Position numbers and translations under genes: made by a program
The notes under the pieces: model-generated
Told to the model about the DNA's origin: nothing
Seen by the model: the letters and a program-made list of their open reading frames with translations, nothing else
Databases searched by the model: none
Part shown: in pieces, positions 20,554-28,002 of the stretch
How the letters are laid out: each line of letters begins with the position of its first letter
Numbering within the stretch: position 1 is the stretch's first letter
Source of the DNA: an uncultured Lentisphaeraceae bacterium
Lineage (GTDB): Bacteria; Verrucomicrobiota; Kiritimatiellia; RFP12; DVOR01
NCBI GenBank assembly: GCA_937892925.1
Contig: CALBHX010000007.1
Span: 1-29,838, forward strand
DNA length: 29,838 nucleotides
Direction of reading: 5' to 3'

Positions 20554-22863
20554 ATGACGGGAATGATGGAGTTTGACAGGACTAATTTTTCAGCGTCACT
20601 TCTCAAAGTTTTCGCGCTTGCGCAAACATTGGCGCATCGTGCGGGGCGGGAAGCCGCTACATGCCAGGATCTTTTTTGTGCGATCACTGTTTTGGAGCGT
20701 GAAGTCGCCGCCAAGATCCTGGGCGTTGACCAAGTTGAACTCCCCGAGAGTTCAGGCATTCAGGCGAGCGACTCCGATTGGTCGCTTGAATCGGTTCCGC
20801 TCAAGTTCTCGGATGAGGTTGAGGCTATTCTCGATCCTCTTGACGGAACGCTTTCAGAGATGATGGCGTACTTCCCGGGTTATCCGGTTGGAACAGTGCA
20901 ACTGTTCCTGGCGTTGTGTATTGAACCAACGGAGGAGGTTGGACGGATCTTAAGAGCCAACAAATTCCCTACTCGCCTGAGCGAGGCCCGGCGAATTCTG
21001 ACACGCCGATACCATGAAAACATAAAGGCGTTTTCTCCTGTTTCTGCCGCAGAGCGGATATTGATCGAATCTCGGCGGGCAGCAGGGTTGCGCTCGTTTT
21101 TAGGCGAAAAGATCATCGGTCACCAAGAAATTCTGGATCGATTTTGCTCCACGCTTCGTACGTTCTGGATCGCTAATAGCAGCAAGCCTTTTTTTGTGAT
21201 TTTGGTTTGCCGCGAAGGGGATGGTGGAGAAAAAATCGCCGAATCGATTCGGTGCGGTTTTGCCGCAGCTGGGCTTCAGGAACCTGATGTTGGGCAAATT
21301 TCGTTCGCTTCTTTGACAGGAGAGGATGGACTCACCGTCGCTCTTTTTGGTTCCGAAAGTTCATACAAAGGGTCTCATACAGGCTTGATCTACGAAGAAA
21401 CGCTCGGATCGCCACGCGGGTGTCTGGTTCTGGATGCAATGGAAGCGGCGATCCCGCGGGCGGTCACAGCGTTTCTCTCCTATCTGTCCGGTCGGGAGCG
21501 GGACAAATTTTGCGGTGCACACCTTTCCGTTCAAGGGCGAACCGTTGTCGGAATTTTGACGCTCCCTGATCCAGCGTTTGACAAGTTGGGCGGCGGCATG
21601 TCTGATGCAGAAATTTCCGCACGTACGCTGTGTGACGTCCTCGATCGATCCAAATTGAAGCATATAGCCCCATTGATCGGAAAGACTGATGCCATTTTTC
21701 GGATCGGCGGCCTATCGCCGGATGGACTCAAAGCTTTGATTTCTCGAAAGCTTGAAGAAGCAATCTGCGAACCACTTGCGGAATTTGGGGGAAATTTCGA
21801 TGCCGATGTGGATGCGATCTTTCAATTTCTGGATGCGACTGCTTCTGAGCCGCTTCGCGCTGAAAGCTGCGAACGCCGGCTGGACGATTTACTCCGAGGG
21901 TTCTTGGCAGATGCGTTTTCTGGAACGGCTGCTGTCCAGGACGTGAAGATCGCGATTCCGCCGCTTCCGTTCTACCCCTATGAGGCGGAAAATCGGCACA
22001 AGCGAGGGGACTTTTTGAAGTTTACCTCTTCTTGGGAACGTGAGGGGGACAAGCTTTTTCTCAAGATCAGCGAATTTTCCTGGGCACATCAGGATTCCGT
22101 AGACTTTGGAGAGTTTCGCCTGGAGCGCCCTAAAAAGATCTCCTTTTCCGATCTGGTCGGGCTGGATGCTGTGGTCGAGGAGCTTCGCGAGGCGGTGGCT
22201 TATATAAAGGGGGATCCGATCTTGGCGCAGCTACCGCCGCCGCACACCAATTTTCTGCTGTGGGGGCCGCCAGGAACGGGGAAGACCTCGTTGGCGTTGG
22301 CCCTTGGCACGGAAGCGGATCTCCCCGTCTTTTTCGTGTCGACGGCGAAGGTGATGCGTGATGATGCGATGGAGCGATTGCTTTCCACTGCGCAAAAAAT
22401 GGCTCCTGCGATCATGGTGTTTGAAGAGTTCAATGCCATTGGTTCGGCGGATGAAGCCTATTCCAGGCACTCTTTGAATCAGCTGCTGAGCCAGATGGAT
22501 GGCGGAACGGAAAAGTCGCCGTTGGTGATGATTGCGACAACCAATTATCCGGAGCAGATCGAACCTGCGTTGCTTCGAGCAGGGCGTTTCGGGCGGAAGA
22601 TCAAAATCGACCTTCCCTCGCGGGCGGCGCGGGAGGCGTTTGCCAAACGGTTTTTAGCAAAGTTCAATGAGTCCGTTGCGGCGGAGAATCTGACGGATGT
22701 TTTGAATCGATCGGAGGGGCTCTGCATGGCAGATTTCAAGGAGGTTTTGGCGCAGGCCTTGCGCCGCGCGCGCCTGAAAGGGGATCCCCTGACGGGTGCC
22801 AGGCTTGGAATGGCACTTGACCATTTGCGCGCGGTTCAACAGCAAGGTCGGATCGGATTTTAG
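20554..22863 (+). CDS. Dual AAA+ protein: Clp-N-like + degenerate Clp AAA + FtsH/proteasome-type AAA
   Basis: A 769-residue predicted cytoplasmic ATPase with an unusual order. Residues ~9-155 resemble two Clp-N helical repeats (ASLLKVFALAQTLAHRAG; VQLFLALCIEPTEEVGRIL). Residues ~185-450 follow a ClpA/ClpB D2 pattern (IIGHQEILDRF, SYKGSHTGLIYEE) but are degenerate: CREGDGGEK replaces Walker A GxxGxGKT near 220, and LVLDAMEAA replaces LLDEIEKA near 292. Residues ~535-760 form an intact FtsH/PAN-like AAA module: SFSDLVGLDAVVEEL, Walker A GPPGTGKT (571-578), Walker B IMVFEEF (E624-E625 in place of D-E), sensor-1 ATTN, arginine finger RAGRFGR. There is no peptidase domain, no Clp IGF loop that I can identify, and no membrane segment. 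AGGAGG precedes ATG 20554, and the partner gene follows after 18 bases. Probably an unfoldase or remodeller (inference). Confidence 0.8.
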   Translation: MTGMMEFDRTNFSASLLKVFALAQTLAHRAGREAATCQDLFCAITVLEREVAAKILGVDQVELPESSGIQASDSDWSLESVPLKFSDEVEAILDPLDGTLSEMMAYFPGYPVGTVQLFLALCIEPTEEVGRILRANKFPTRLSEARRILTRRYHENIKAFSPVSAAERILIESRRAAGLRSFLGEKIIGHQEILDRFCSTLRTFWIANSSKPFFVILVCREGDGGEKIAESIRCGFAAAGLQEPDVGQISFASLTGEDGLTVALFGSESSYKGSHTGLIYEETLGSPRGCLVLDAMEAAIPRAVTAFLSYLSGRERDKFCGAHLSVQGRTVVGILTLPDPAFDKLGGGMSDAEISARTLCDVLDRSKLKHIAPLIGKTDAIFRIGGLSPDGLKALISRKLEEAICEPLAEFGGNFDADVDAIFQFLDATASEPLRAESCERRLDDLLRGFLADAFSGTAAVQDVKIAIPPLPFYPYEAENRHKRGDFLKFTSSWEREGDKLFLKISEFSWAHQDSVDFGEFRLERPKKISFSDLVGLDAVVEELREAVAYIKGDPILAQLPPPHTNFLLWGPPGTGKTSLALALGTEADLPVFFVSTAKVMRDDAMERLLSTAQKMAPAIMVFEEFNAIGSADEAYSRHSLNQLLSQMDGGTEKSPLVMIATTNYPEQIEPALLRAGRFGRKIKIDLPSRAAREAFAKRFLAKFNESVAAENLTDVLNRSEGLCMADFKEVLAQALRRARLKGDPLTGARLGMALDHLRAVQQQGRIGF

Positions 22864-22881
22864 TAAAACGAGGAGGTATGT

Positions 22882-24777
22882 ATGGAGGACAGTGGACGTT
22901 TGAACGTGAATAACGCCGATGCGGGCGTGCGGCGGAAGCTTTTGGAAGACGCGACTATTGACGTCATGAAGCACGGGAACTTCTTTCTTCGCGTGCAGGA
23001 TGTGAAGGGGGTTGCGTTCCATTCTCCCAAGCTTTACATCTGCGGCGATCGAGCCGTTCTTCGGATTAACCGGTTTGACTATGCCAAAGTGGATGTTCCG
23101 AAAAAATATGCAAAAGCGCTTCGGGGGCAGAGGCGGCTGGCGTTTTATTTTGTGGACGATGATGAAGAAGAAAGCCCGGACACAGTTGAGGTGGAACGCC
23201 TGCTTTGCTTCCCGGATTATCTGGAGGCCTTGTTGGCGCCTCAGGCGGATGAAGCGGAGGAACCCGCGGCCGATACGGATAACTTATCCGAGGGGCCTAC
23301 ACGTTTTCAGGACAGCTCGGAACCCGCGGCCGATACGGATAACTTACCCGAGGAATGGCCGGGGAATGAGCCTGAGGATGAGGCGGAAGAAGAATCGTTG
23401 GACGAGGATGAGGCGGATCATCCTCTGCTTGAGATGGTGTGCGGCGCGATGGAGGCGAGCGCGAAGTGTGAAGCCTTGCGAGCAGGGGTTGAAGCCTGGG
23501 CGGATGAGGTTGGCGGCAAGGTGTTGTGTGAAGGGGATGCGGCGGTTATTGGCGAGGCCGTGTTTGTGGTTTCAACGCCCAAGGGAGTTCTATTGCTGGC
23601 GGCCTTTGAATCCGTTTTTGGCAGGGTTGCGACGTGGCGGACGAATGAAAAGCATTGGTTCCATGTGATACCGCAATGGCGAATACATAACATGCCTGAT
23701 ATGGATACCGGTTATGTTGCGATCGATTCGCCGATTGCGTTGCTTCAAAGCGCCCAGTGGCACTTGGAGCCGGCGCGCACGGCGGTCTTTGCAGAAACGG
23801 CGGTGCTCTTTGATGATCGGGTGGTGTTGAACGCACCGGAAGCGTTTCTCGCCGATTGTAAGGAGCGGAATCTTTCGGTGTGTTATCTGAGCCAGCCGCC
23901 GAAGGGGTTTCTGTCGCTCCGAACGTGGTATGATCAGCTGCCATCGGAGCCTTTTTCTGGTGATCCGGCGTTGCTTCGGCAGGTTCAACGCCGAATGAAG
24001 ACCTTTGACTTTACGCGTTCCAGTAAACAGATGGCTCGTAGCGCCGAGGCGTTCGTTAAGGTGGAGTTGTTCCGGTTGGCGGAGCGGATAGTGCTTGGCG
24101 TCTATGAGAAACGCGGCAAGGTTTTCTGCCTGACCTATGATAAGGTGCACATTGTCCTGGAGCCGATGAGAGACGGCGTCGCCCACCCCGATCCGGGAGA
24201 GATGGCCAGGATGGCGGAGGCGTTGGCCGAGGTGATCGGAAAGAAGGAGGACGTCTGCTCGCTATCTCGAATTGCCATGTTCCCGGCTGCGCCGCACGAG
24301 ATGCGCCGGGTAGTGGCTGAGGCGAATCGGCTTTTCTCTCGGCGGGTGGTCGGAACGGAATCCTATTCCTATGATTCCCATCTGGAAGCTAAGTTGATCC
24401 GCGTGCTTGAGGGGCTTGAGACCTTTTTCCCGAAACCGTTCGGAGCACTTGCGCTTCGTGGATTTGGCCTTTCAGATGCGAAATATTGGGCGTTTGCTCT
24501 GGGCGAAAAGAAGAAGGCGATCGTGTTGCAGGCGCCTGATGTGAATGCCTGGCATCATGGCCTGGAGGGCGATATGATCGCTTATTTACGCGATGTGGAG
24601 CGGGACTGCCGCGCTCGGTTCCCGGAGGATTGGGCGGTGGAGCTGATGGTGGTGCTTTCGCAGTATGCCAACCCGCCGGATGTGGTGCCGGAATTACCGG
24701 GCGTTTCCTTTGTTTCGGTTCAGAACCTGAAGTTTGAGCTTTTGCGTTGTCTTTTTGATGCGCTTGACGCGCATTGA
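22882..24777 (+). CDS. 631-residue orphan protein with acidic repeat linker, partner of the AAA+ gene
   Basis: No family is recognised. Residues 1-120 form a globular start (KLYICGDRAVLRINRFDY); 122-180 form a very acidic linker containing two copies of EPAADTDNL, 20 residues apart; residues ~185-630 are a mixed alpha/beta region. Within ~215-330, IGEAVFVVSTPKGVLLLAAFES followed by a helix-rich stretch and ARTAVFAETAVLF weakly recalls the NERD fold, but the acidic and lysine active-site residues are not evident; this is only a hint. There is no signal peptide or membrane segment. ATG 22882 follows GAGGAGG by five bases and lies 18 bases after the ATPase stop, so cotranslation is likely. Adaptor, substrate or scaffold of the ATPase is the reasonable set of options; none is shown by the sequence. 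Confidence 0.75.
   Translation: MEDSGRLNVNNADAGVRRKLLEDATIDVMKHGNFFLRVQDVKGVAFHSPKLYICGDRAVLRINRFDYAKVDVPKKYAKALRGQRRLAFYFVDDDEEESPDTVEVERLLCFPDYLEALLAPQADEAEEPAADTDNLSEGPTRFQDSSEPAADTDNLPEEWPGNEPEDEAEEESLDEDEADHPLLEMVCGAMEASAKCEALRAGVEAWADEVGGKVLCEGDAAVIGEAVFVVSTPKGVLLLAAFESVFGRVATWRTNEKHWFHVIPQWRIHNMPDMDTGYVAIDSPIALLQSAQWHLEPARTAVFAETAVLFDDRVVLNAPEAFLADCKERNLSVCYLSQPPKGFLSLRTWYDQLPSEPFSGDPALLRQVQRRMKTFDFTRSSKQMARSAEAFVKVELFRLAERIVLGVYEKRGKVFCLTYDKVHIVLEPMRDGVAHPDPGEMARMAEALAEVIGKKEDVCSLSRIAMFPAAPHEMRRVVAEANRLFSRRVVGTESYSYDSHLEAKLIRVLEGLETFFPKPFGALALRGFGLSDAKYWAFALGEKKKAIVLQAPDVNAWHHGLEGDMIAYLRDVERDCRARFPEDWAVELMVVLSQYANPPDVVPELPGVSFVSVQNLKFELLRCLFDALDAH
23269..23363 (+). repeat. Tandem 60-base duplication inside the orphan gene
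   Basis: A 35-base unit at 23269-23303 recurs at 23329-23363 with a single T/C difference, exactly 60 bases apart. It encodes EPAADTDNL twice in the acidic linker. Near identity at the DNA level implies a recent in-frame duplication, and copy number may vary between strains. Confidence 0.85.
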
Positions 24778-24855
24778 AGTTTCCGGAGAGCTGAAGCGCA
24801 GGGCTTTACTTTCCGTTATCTGACGGGGTGGGGCGTGTATACATATAGGAGATGC

Positions 24856-24892
24856 GGAGGGGGAGCCGAGACGGCCCCCCTCCTTTTTATTT
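24856..24892 (+). terminator. Intrinsic terminator of the AAA+ cluster
   Basis: GGAGGGGG with AGCC (24856-24867) pairs, with a one-base bulge, to GGCCCCCCTCC (24873-24883) around GAGAC. TTTTTATTT follows. It ends the transcript about 80 bases past the stop at 24777. Confidence 0.88.
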
Positions 24893-24943
24893 CGGGCGTC
24901 ATGGGGGCGCGCTGGGAGGGGAATGACCCTGACGCCAAAACGC

Positions 24944-24980
24944 TGCCCTTGAGCGTGGCTTTGGGCACATGAGAAGGGCA
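24944..24980 (-). terminator. Possible weak terminator after yraN
   Basis: Read on the minus strand just past the yraN stop, TGCCCTT and AAGGGCA form a 7-bp stem with a 23-base loop and are followed by GCGTTTTGG. The long loop and short T-run make this uncertain. A further inverted repeat (GGCGTCA...TGACGCC, 24895-24936) lies beyond it without a T-run. Confidence 0.3.
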
Positions 24981-24982
24981 GG

Positions 24983-25444
24983 TTAAAAGAGTTCCGGAGC
25001 GCGGGTCTCAGACATGTCGAGCGTGCGGATTCGGCGAAGGATGGGGCGGCCATGCCCGGGGCTCCCAATGACTTCGATGGCTTCAAAGCGGAAGGGAACC
25101 GGCTTCCCAAGCAGGTGATGCTGGGCGAGCCAATGGGTGGCGCACTGGCGCATCAGGCGGCGTTTATGCAGTGAAATGGCCTGAAGGGGGCGGCCGTATC
25201 GTTCGTTTTGGCGGGTTTTAACTTCAACAAAGAGAATACAACGGCCTTCTTTTGCAACGAGGTCGAGCTCACCATGGCGGTATGGGCGGGCGTTGCGCGC
25301 CAAAACACGGCATCCTTCGGCGCGGAGCAGACGTACCGCCCAGCGCTCTCCCCAAGCGCCACGGTTTTTGGCTCGCGGGAGCAGACGTTCGATCAGGCCG
25401 CAGAGGGTGAGCCAGAGGTATCGGAGAGGGGGGTGTGGGCGCAT
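24983..25444 (-). CDS. YraN / UPF0102 nuclease-fold protein
   Basis: A 153-residue YraN-family protein. The family has a restriction-endonuclease-like fold but no settled function in most bacteria. Visible core: GAWGERWAVRLLRAEGCRVLARN, then HGELDLVAKEGRCILFVEVKTR with the putative E59, D61, E74 and K76 of a PD-(D/E)xK site, and a downstream helix with KRRLMRQCATHWL. An N-terminal stretch of about 25 residues is longer than usual. ATG 25444 lies 10 bases after the stop of the potassium-channel gene and has no clear ribosome site, so translation is probably coupled. A TTG at 25462 inside the channel gene is the alternative start. Confidence 0.88.
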   Translation of the reverse strand: MRPHPPLRYLWLTLCGLIERLLPRAKNRGAWGERWAVRLLRAEGCRVLARNARPYRHGELDLVAKEGRCILFVEVKTRQNERYGRPLQAISLHKRRLMRQCATHWLAQHHLLGKPVPFRFEAIEVIGSPGHGRPILRRIRTLDMSETRAPELF

Positions 25445-25454
25445 AATATACGGA

Positions 25455-27014
25455 TTAGCCAACGGTGATCGTTTCTTCCGGGCAGCGCGTCCAGTGGGCG
25501 GTATGCCGCCGAGCCATCATGAGCACAATAGAGATGGGGCCGATGCGCCCGAGGAACATGGCCAAGGCGATGATGAGGCGCCCAATGGGCGAAAGATGGG
25601 GCGTGGCGTTGAGGGTGGTGCCCACGGTGCCGACAGCGGAAGAGACTTCGTAGAAGAGGGCGAAGTCCCCGCGCAGGGCAATGAGGCGGGTTTCTGTACT
25701 CAGCAAAACGAAGTAGAAGAGGAAGACGGTGGCCAGATAGAAAAAGACGATGACCATGGCTTCACGACAAATGGCGTTGGAGAGGGTGCGGTGGTGAACT
25801 TCAACGGTAGGGGCGCCGCGGATGTAGGCGCGAATGGTGAGCAGGAGAACCACGAGCGTTGTGGTTTTAATGCCGCCGGCCATGGAGCCGGGGGATCCTC
25901 CGATAAGCATGAGCAGGACGGAGAGAAGGTTCGCAGGGGCGGAAATGGCATCCATTGGCACGAGATTGAACCCGGCGGTGCGGAACATGGCGGCCTGAGA
26001 AATACCGGTAACGAGGCGTTCGCCGCTATCTGCAAGTGCGTGGCGGATGGGGAGCCAGTGGCCGCTGAGCAGCGCTTCGATGAGGGGCTGAGCGTTGGGA
26101 GTCCTGAGGGACGCATGCCATTCGAGCAGGGTGAAGAGAAGGCCGCCGCCCAGGCAGAGGATAAGCGATGTCCAGAGCACGATGCGTGCGTGCAGAGAGA
26201 TGTGCCCGCGTTTACGCAGGTCGCGCCGCCAGAAGTGGTAGTGAAAGACGTTGGCAATGACGAGAAATCCGATGCCGCCAAGGGTAACGAGCAGGGTGGC
26301 AGTGAGCGTATAGGTGAGGTCGCCCCGGAAGAGCTCCAGATTATTCGGATGCAGGGAAATGCCGGCGTTACAGAAGGCGCTGATGGCGTGAAAGAGGGCG
26401 TACCACAGGCTTTTTCCGAGGGTGTAACCGTAGCGGAAGTGGTAGCAGAGGAAAAAGATGGCAGCTCCAACGGCTTCAAAGGCGAAGACGTAGCGGACGG
26501 TTTGCCAAAGCAATCGATGGGCAGATCCGGGGGAGCCGCCATAACTGATTATGGTGCGTTCTTCGCCTTCTACCGGCACGCGGCCGAGCAGGAGTGTCAC
26601 AATGAGCGTGCCCAGGGTCATGAGGCTGAGGCCTCCGAGCTGAATACAGGCGGCCAGCACGCCATGGCCAAAGGGGGTGTAGACGGTGGGTACGTCTACC
26701 ACGGTGAGCCCAGTTACGCAGGCGGCGGAAGTGGCCATAAAGAAGTTGTCAAGAACGGCACGCCACCCGTTTTTGAAGAACCCCCCGGCGCCGGGGAATT
26801 GCCATGCCCACTGGCCGCTGGTCTGTGCCCAGGGGGTAATGAGCAGAAACGTGCCGATTAGGATCAGAACCAGAAAGGTGATCGCCATGAGGCGGTGCGG
26901 ATTGAAGGCTCGATGTTTTCTGGGTGGGGGCAGGGCGGAGGGCTGGAGATCATCCTCCAGATCGCGAAGGCGCTGCCGAAACGACGTCAGGTCAGAAGTT
27001 TCGGGGGCGCTCAT
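25455..27014 (-). CDS. KtrB/TrkH-type potassium uptake channel subunit
   Basis: A 519-residue inner-membrane protein of the Trk/Ktr/HKT superfamily with four M1-P-M2 repeats. The pore signatures are TSAACVTGLT (95-104), AFCNAGIS (213-220), FRTAGFN (344-350) and VGTVGTT (461-467), each with the selectivity-filter Gly. The third M2 region holds GGSPGSMAGGIKTTT (372-386), typical of the KtrB gating loop. A charged cytoplasmic N-terminus of about 40 residues precedes TM1. The cytoplasmic RCK partner (KtrA/TrkA) is not in the window. GAGGAG precedes ATG 27014, which overlaps the stop of the upstream gene by ATGA. Confidence 0.92.
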   Translation of the reverse strand: MSAPETSDLTSFRQRLRDLEDDLQPSALPPPRKHRAFNPHRLMAITFLVLILIGTFLLITPWAQTSGQWAWQFPGAGGFFKNGWRAVLDNFFMATSAACVTGLTVVDVPTVYTPFGHGVLAACIQLGGLSLMTLGTLIVTLLLGRVPVEGEERTIISYGGSPGSAHRLLWQTVRYVFAFEAVGAAIFFLCYHFRYGYTLGKSLWYALFHAISAFCNAGISLHPNNLELFRGDLTYTLTATLLVTLGGIGFLVIANVFHYHFWRRDLRKRGHISLHARIVLWTSLILCLGGGLLFTLLEWHASLRTPNAQPLIEALLSGHWLPIRHALADSGERLVTGISQAAMFRTAGFNLVPMDAISAPANLLSVLLMLIGGSPGSMAGGIKTTTLVVLLLTIRAYIRGAPTVEVHHRTLSNAICREAMVIVFFYLATVFLFYFVLLSTETRLIALRGDFALFYEVSSAVGTVGTTLNATPHLSPIGRLIIALAMFLGRIGPISIVLMMARRHTAHWTRCPEETITVG

Positions 27015-27691
27015 AGGGGTAGCTCCTCGGGGGATGGGGGCTTCAGGGCACTTCCGCGATAGGGTAGGCCGAGGGCTTCATATTTCATCACGCCAAGCTC
27101 ATGATAGGGCAGCCGGTCAATCCGTAGGACGTTCAGTCCGGCGATGAAGGCTTTGGTCGCATCTTTTTCGGCCTGGGTGTCATTGAGCCCATGTGCCACC
27201 ACTTGGCGGATCCAGACGGGCTTTTGGGTTTGGCGCAGATGGTTGAAAACGTGGCAGGTTGCGGCCTGGTCAAGCCCGGTAACGTCCTTGAAGCGGGCGG
27301 GATCCGGGCTTTTGACATCTAGGAGAATCAGGTCTGCGGCATCCAATGCGGCCAGGGCTTCCGGGGAATCCAGTGCGCCGGAGGTGTCGAGAGCCACATG
27401 GATGTCTTCACGGTGAAGTGCTTCAATGGCTTCGCGAACGGCGCGGGCCTGCATCAGGGGTTCTCCCCCGGAGAACGTTACGCCGCCGTCTTTCCCAAAG
27501 TAGGGGCGCATGCGCCGGGCTTTCTGCACGATGGCTTCAATGGGTGTTTCCGTGCCGCCGGCGGCAGCCCAGGTATCCGGATTGTGGCAAAAGAGACAGC
27601 GCAGAGGGCAGCCTTGCAGAAAGACAACCAGGCGAATACCCGGACCATCAACGGCGCCGAAGCTTTCATAGGAATGGACGCGCAGGGTCAT
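27011..27691 (-). CDS. pflA: Pyruvate formate-lyase-activating-type radical SAM enzyme
   Basis: A 226-residue radical SAM enzyme that would install a glycyl radical on pyruvate formate-lyase. The [4Fe-4S] motif is GCPLRCLFCHN (C28, C32, C35, spacing CxxxCxxC), followed by GGVTFSGGEPLMQ (SAM-binding GGEP) and LLDVKSPDP. The start RVHSYESFGAVDGPGIRLVVFLQGC matches PflA closely. Length is within the usual 225-250 range without the extra ferredoxin domain seen in other glycyl-radical activases. No pflB lies in the window, so the exact partner is not proven. Its ATG (27691) overlaps the DUF192 stop by ATGA and its stop overlaps the channel start by ATGA. Confidence 0.9.
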   Translation of the reverse strand: MTLRVHSYESFGAVDGPGIRLVVFLQGCPLRCLFCHNPDTWAAAGGTETPIEAIVQKARRMRPYFGKDGGVTFSGGEPLMQARAVREAIEALHREDIHVALDTSGALDSPEALAALDAADLILLDVKSPDPARFKDVTGLDQAATCHVFNHLRQTQKPVWIRQVVAHGLNDTQAEKDATKAFIAGLNVLRIDRLPYHELGVMKYEALGLPYRGSALKPPSPEELPL

Positions 27692-28002
27692 GGTTCAGTC
27701 CTTTCCGGCAAGTGCTGGAGCCCCTGAAAGGCCGGATCGCCGGCCGAGCACTCCAGCACAGCGTGTGCCCGCCATCCGCCCCAGATCCAGCATTTCCCGG
27801 GCGGAACATTCAAGATTTCCCGAACAAGCTCCCCCCGGCGATTATAAAACCGGGCATCGAGGGCAAACCGCATACCTAGCGTATGAATAGCGTTACAGGG
27901 GCGAAGCAGAAGTGCGGCTCCTGGCGGGAGTGCTGTTTCTCCAAGCAGGCCGCGCATACGCGCCCAAGGGGTTTTCGCTATACGGATGGTTCGTTCAGTC
28001 AT
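27688..28002 (-). CDS. DUF192 family protein
   Basis: A 104-residue protein with the DUF192 pattern: AKTPWARMRGLLGE (10-22), GAALLLRPCNAIHTLGMRFALDARFYNRRGELV (28-60, with the family's IHTxxMxFxxD core) and AHAVLECSAG (79-88). Most DUF192 proteins are exported with a signal peptide; this one has none and should be cytoplasmic. Function in the family is unknown. The frame is open far upstream, but only from ATG 28002 does it match the family. That start lies eight bases inside the exosortase gene, which implies translational coupling. Confidence 0.82.
   Translation of the reverse strand: MTERTIRIAKTPWARMRGLLGETALPPGAALLLRPCNAIHTLGMRFALDARFYNRRGELVREILNVPPGKCWIWGGWRAHAVLECSAGDPAFQGLQHLPERTEP

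Noticed and set aside
23269..23363. Repeat considered as a CRISPR or mobile-element signature
   Set aside because: Only two copies, in frame within a coding region, with no cas genes or terminal repeats.
24895..24936. Inverted repeat GGCGTCA...TGACGCC considered as a terminator
   Set aside because: No T-run on either side; the terminator of the AAA+ cluster lies just upstream at 24856-24892.
25293..26861. 522-codon plus-strand frame antisense to the potassium channel gene
   Set aside because: The opposite strand has all four pore motifs; this product is low-complexity Gly/Glu/Ala and crosses the yraN start.
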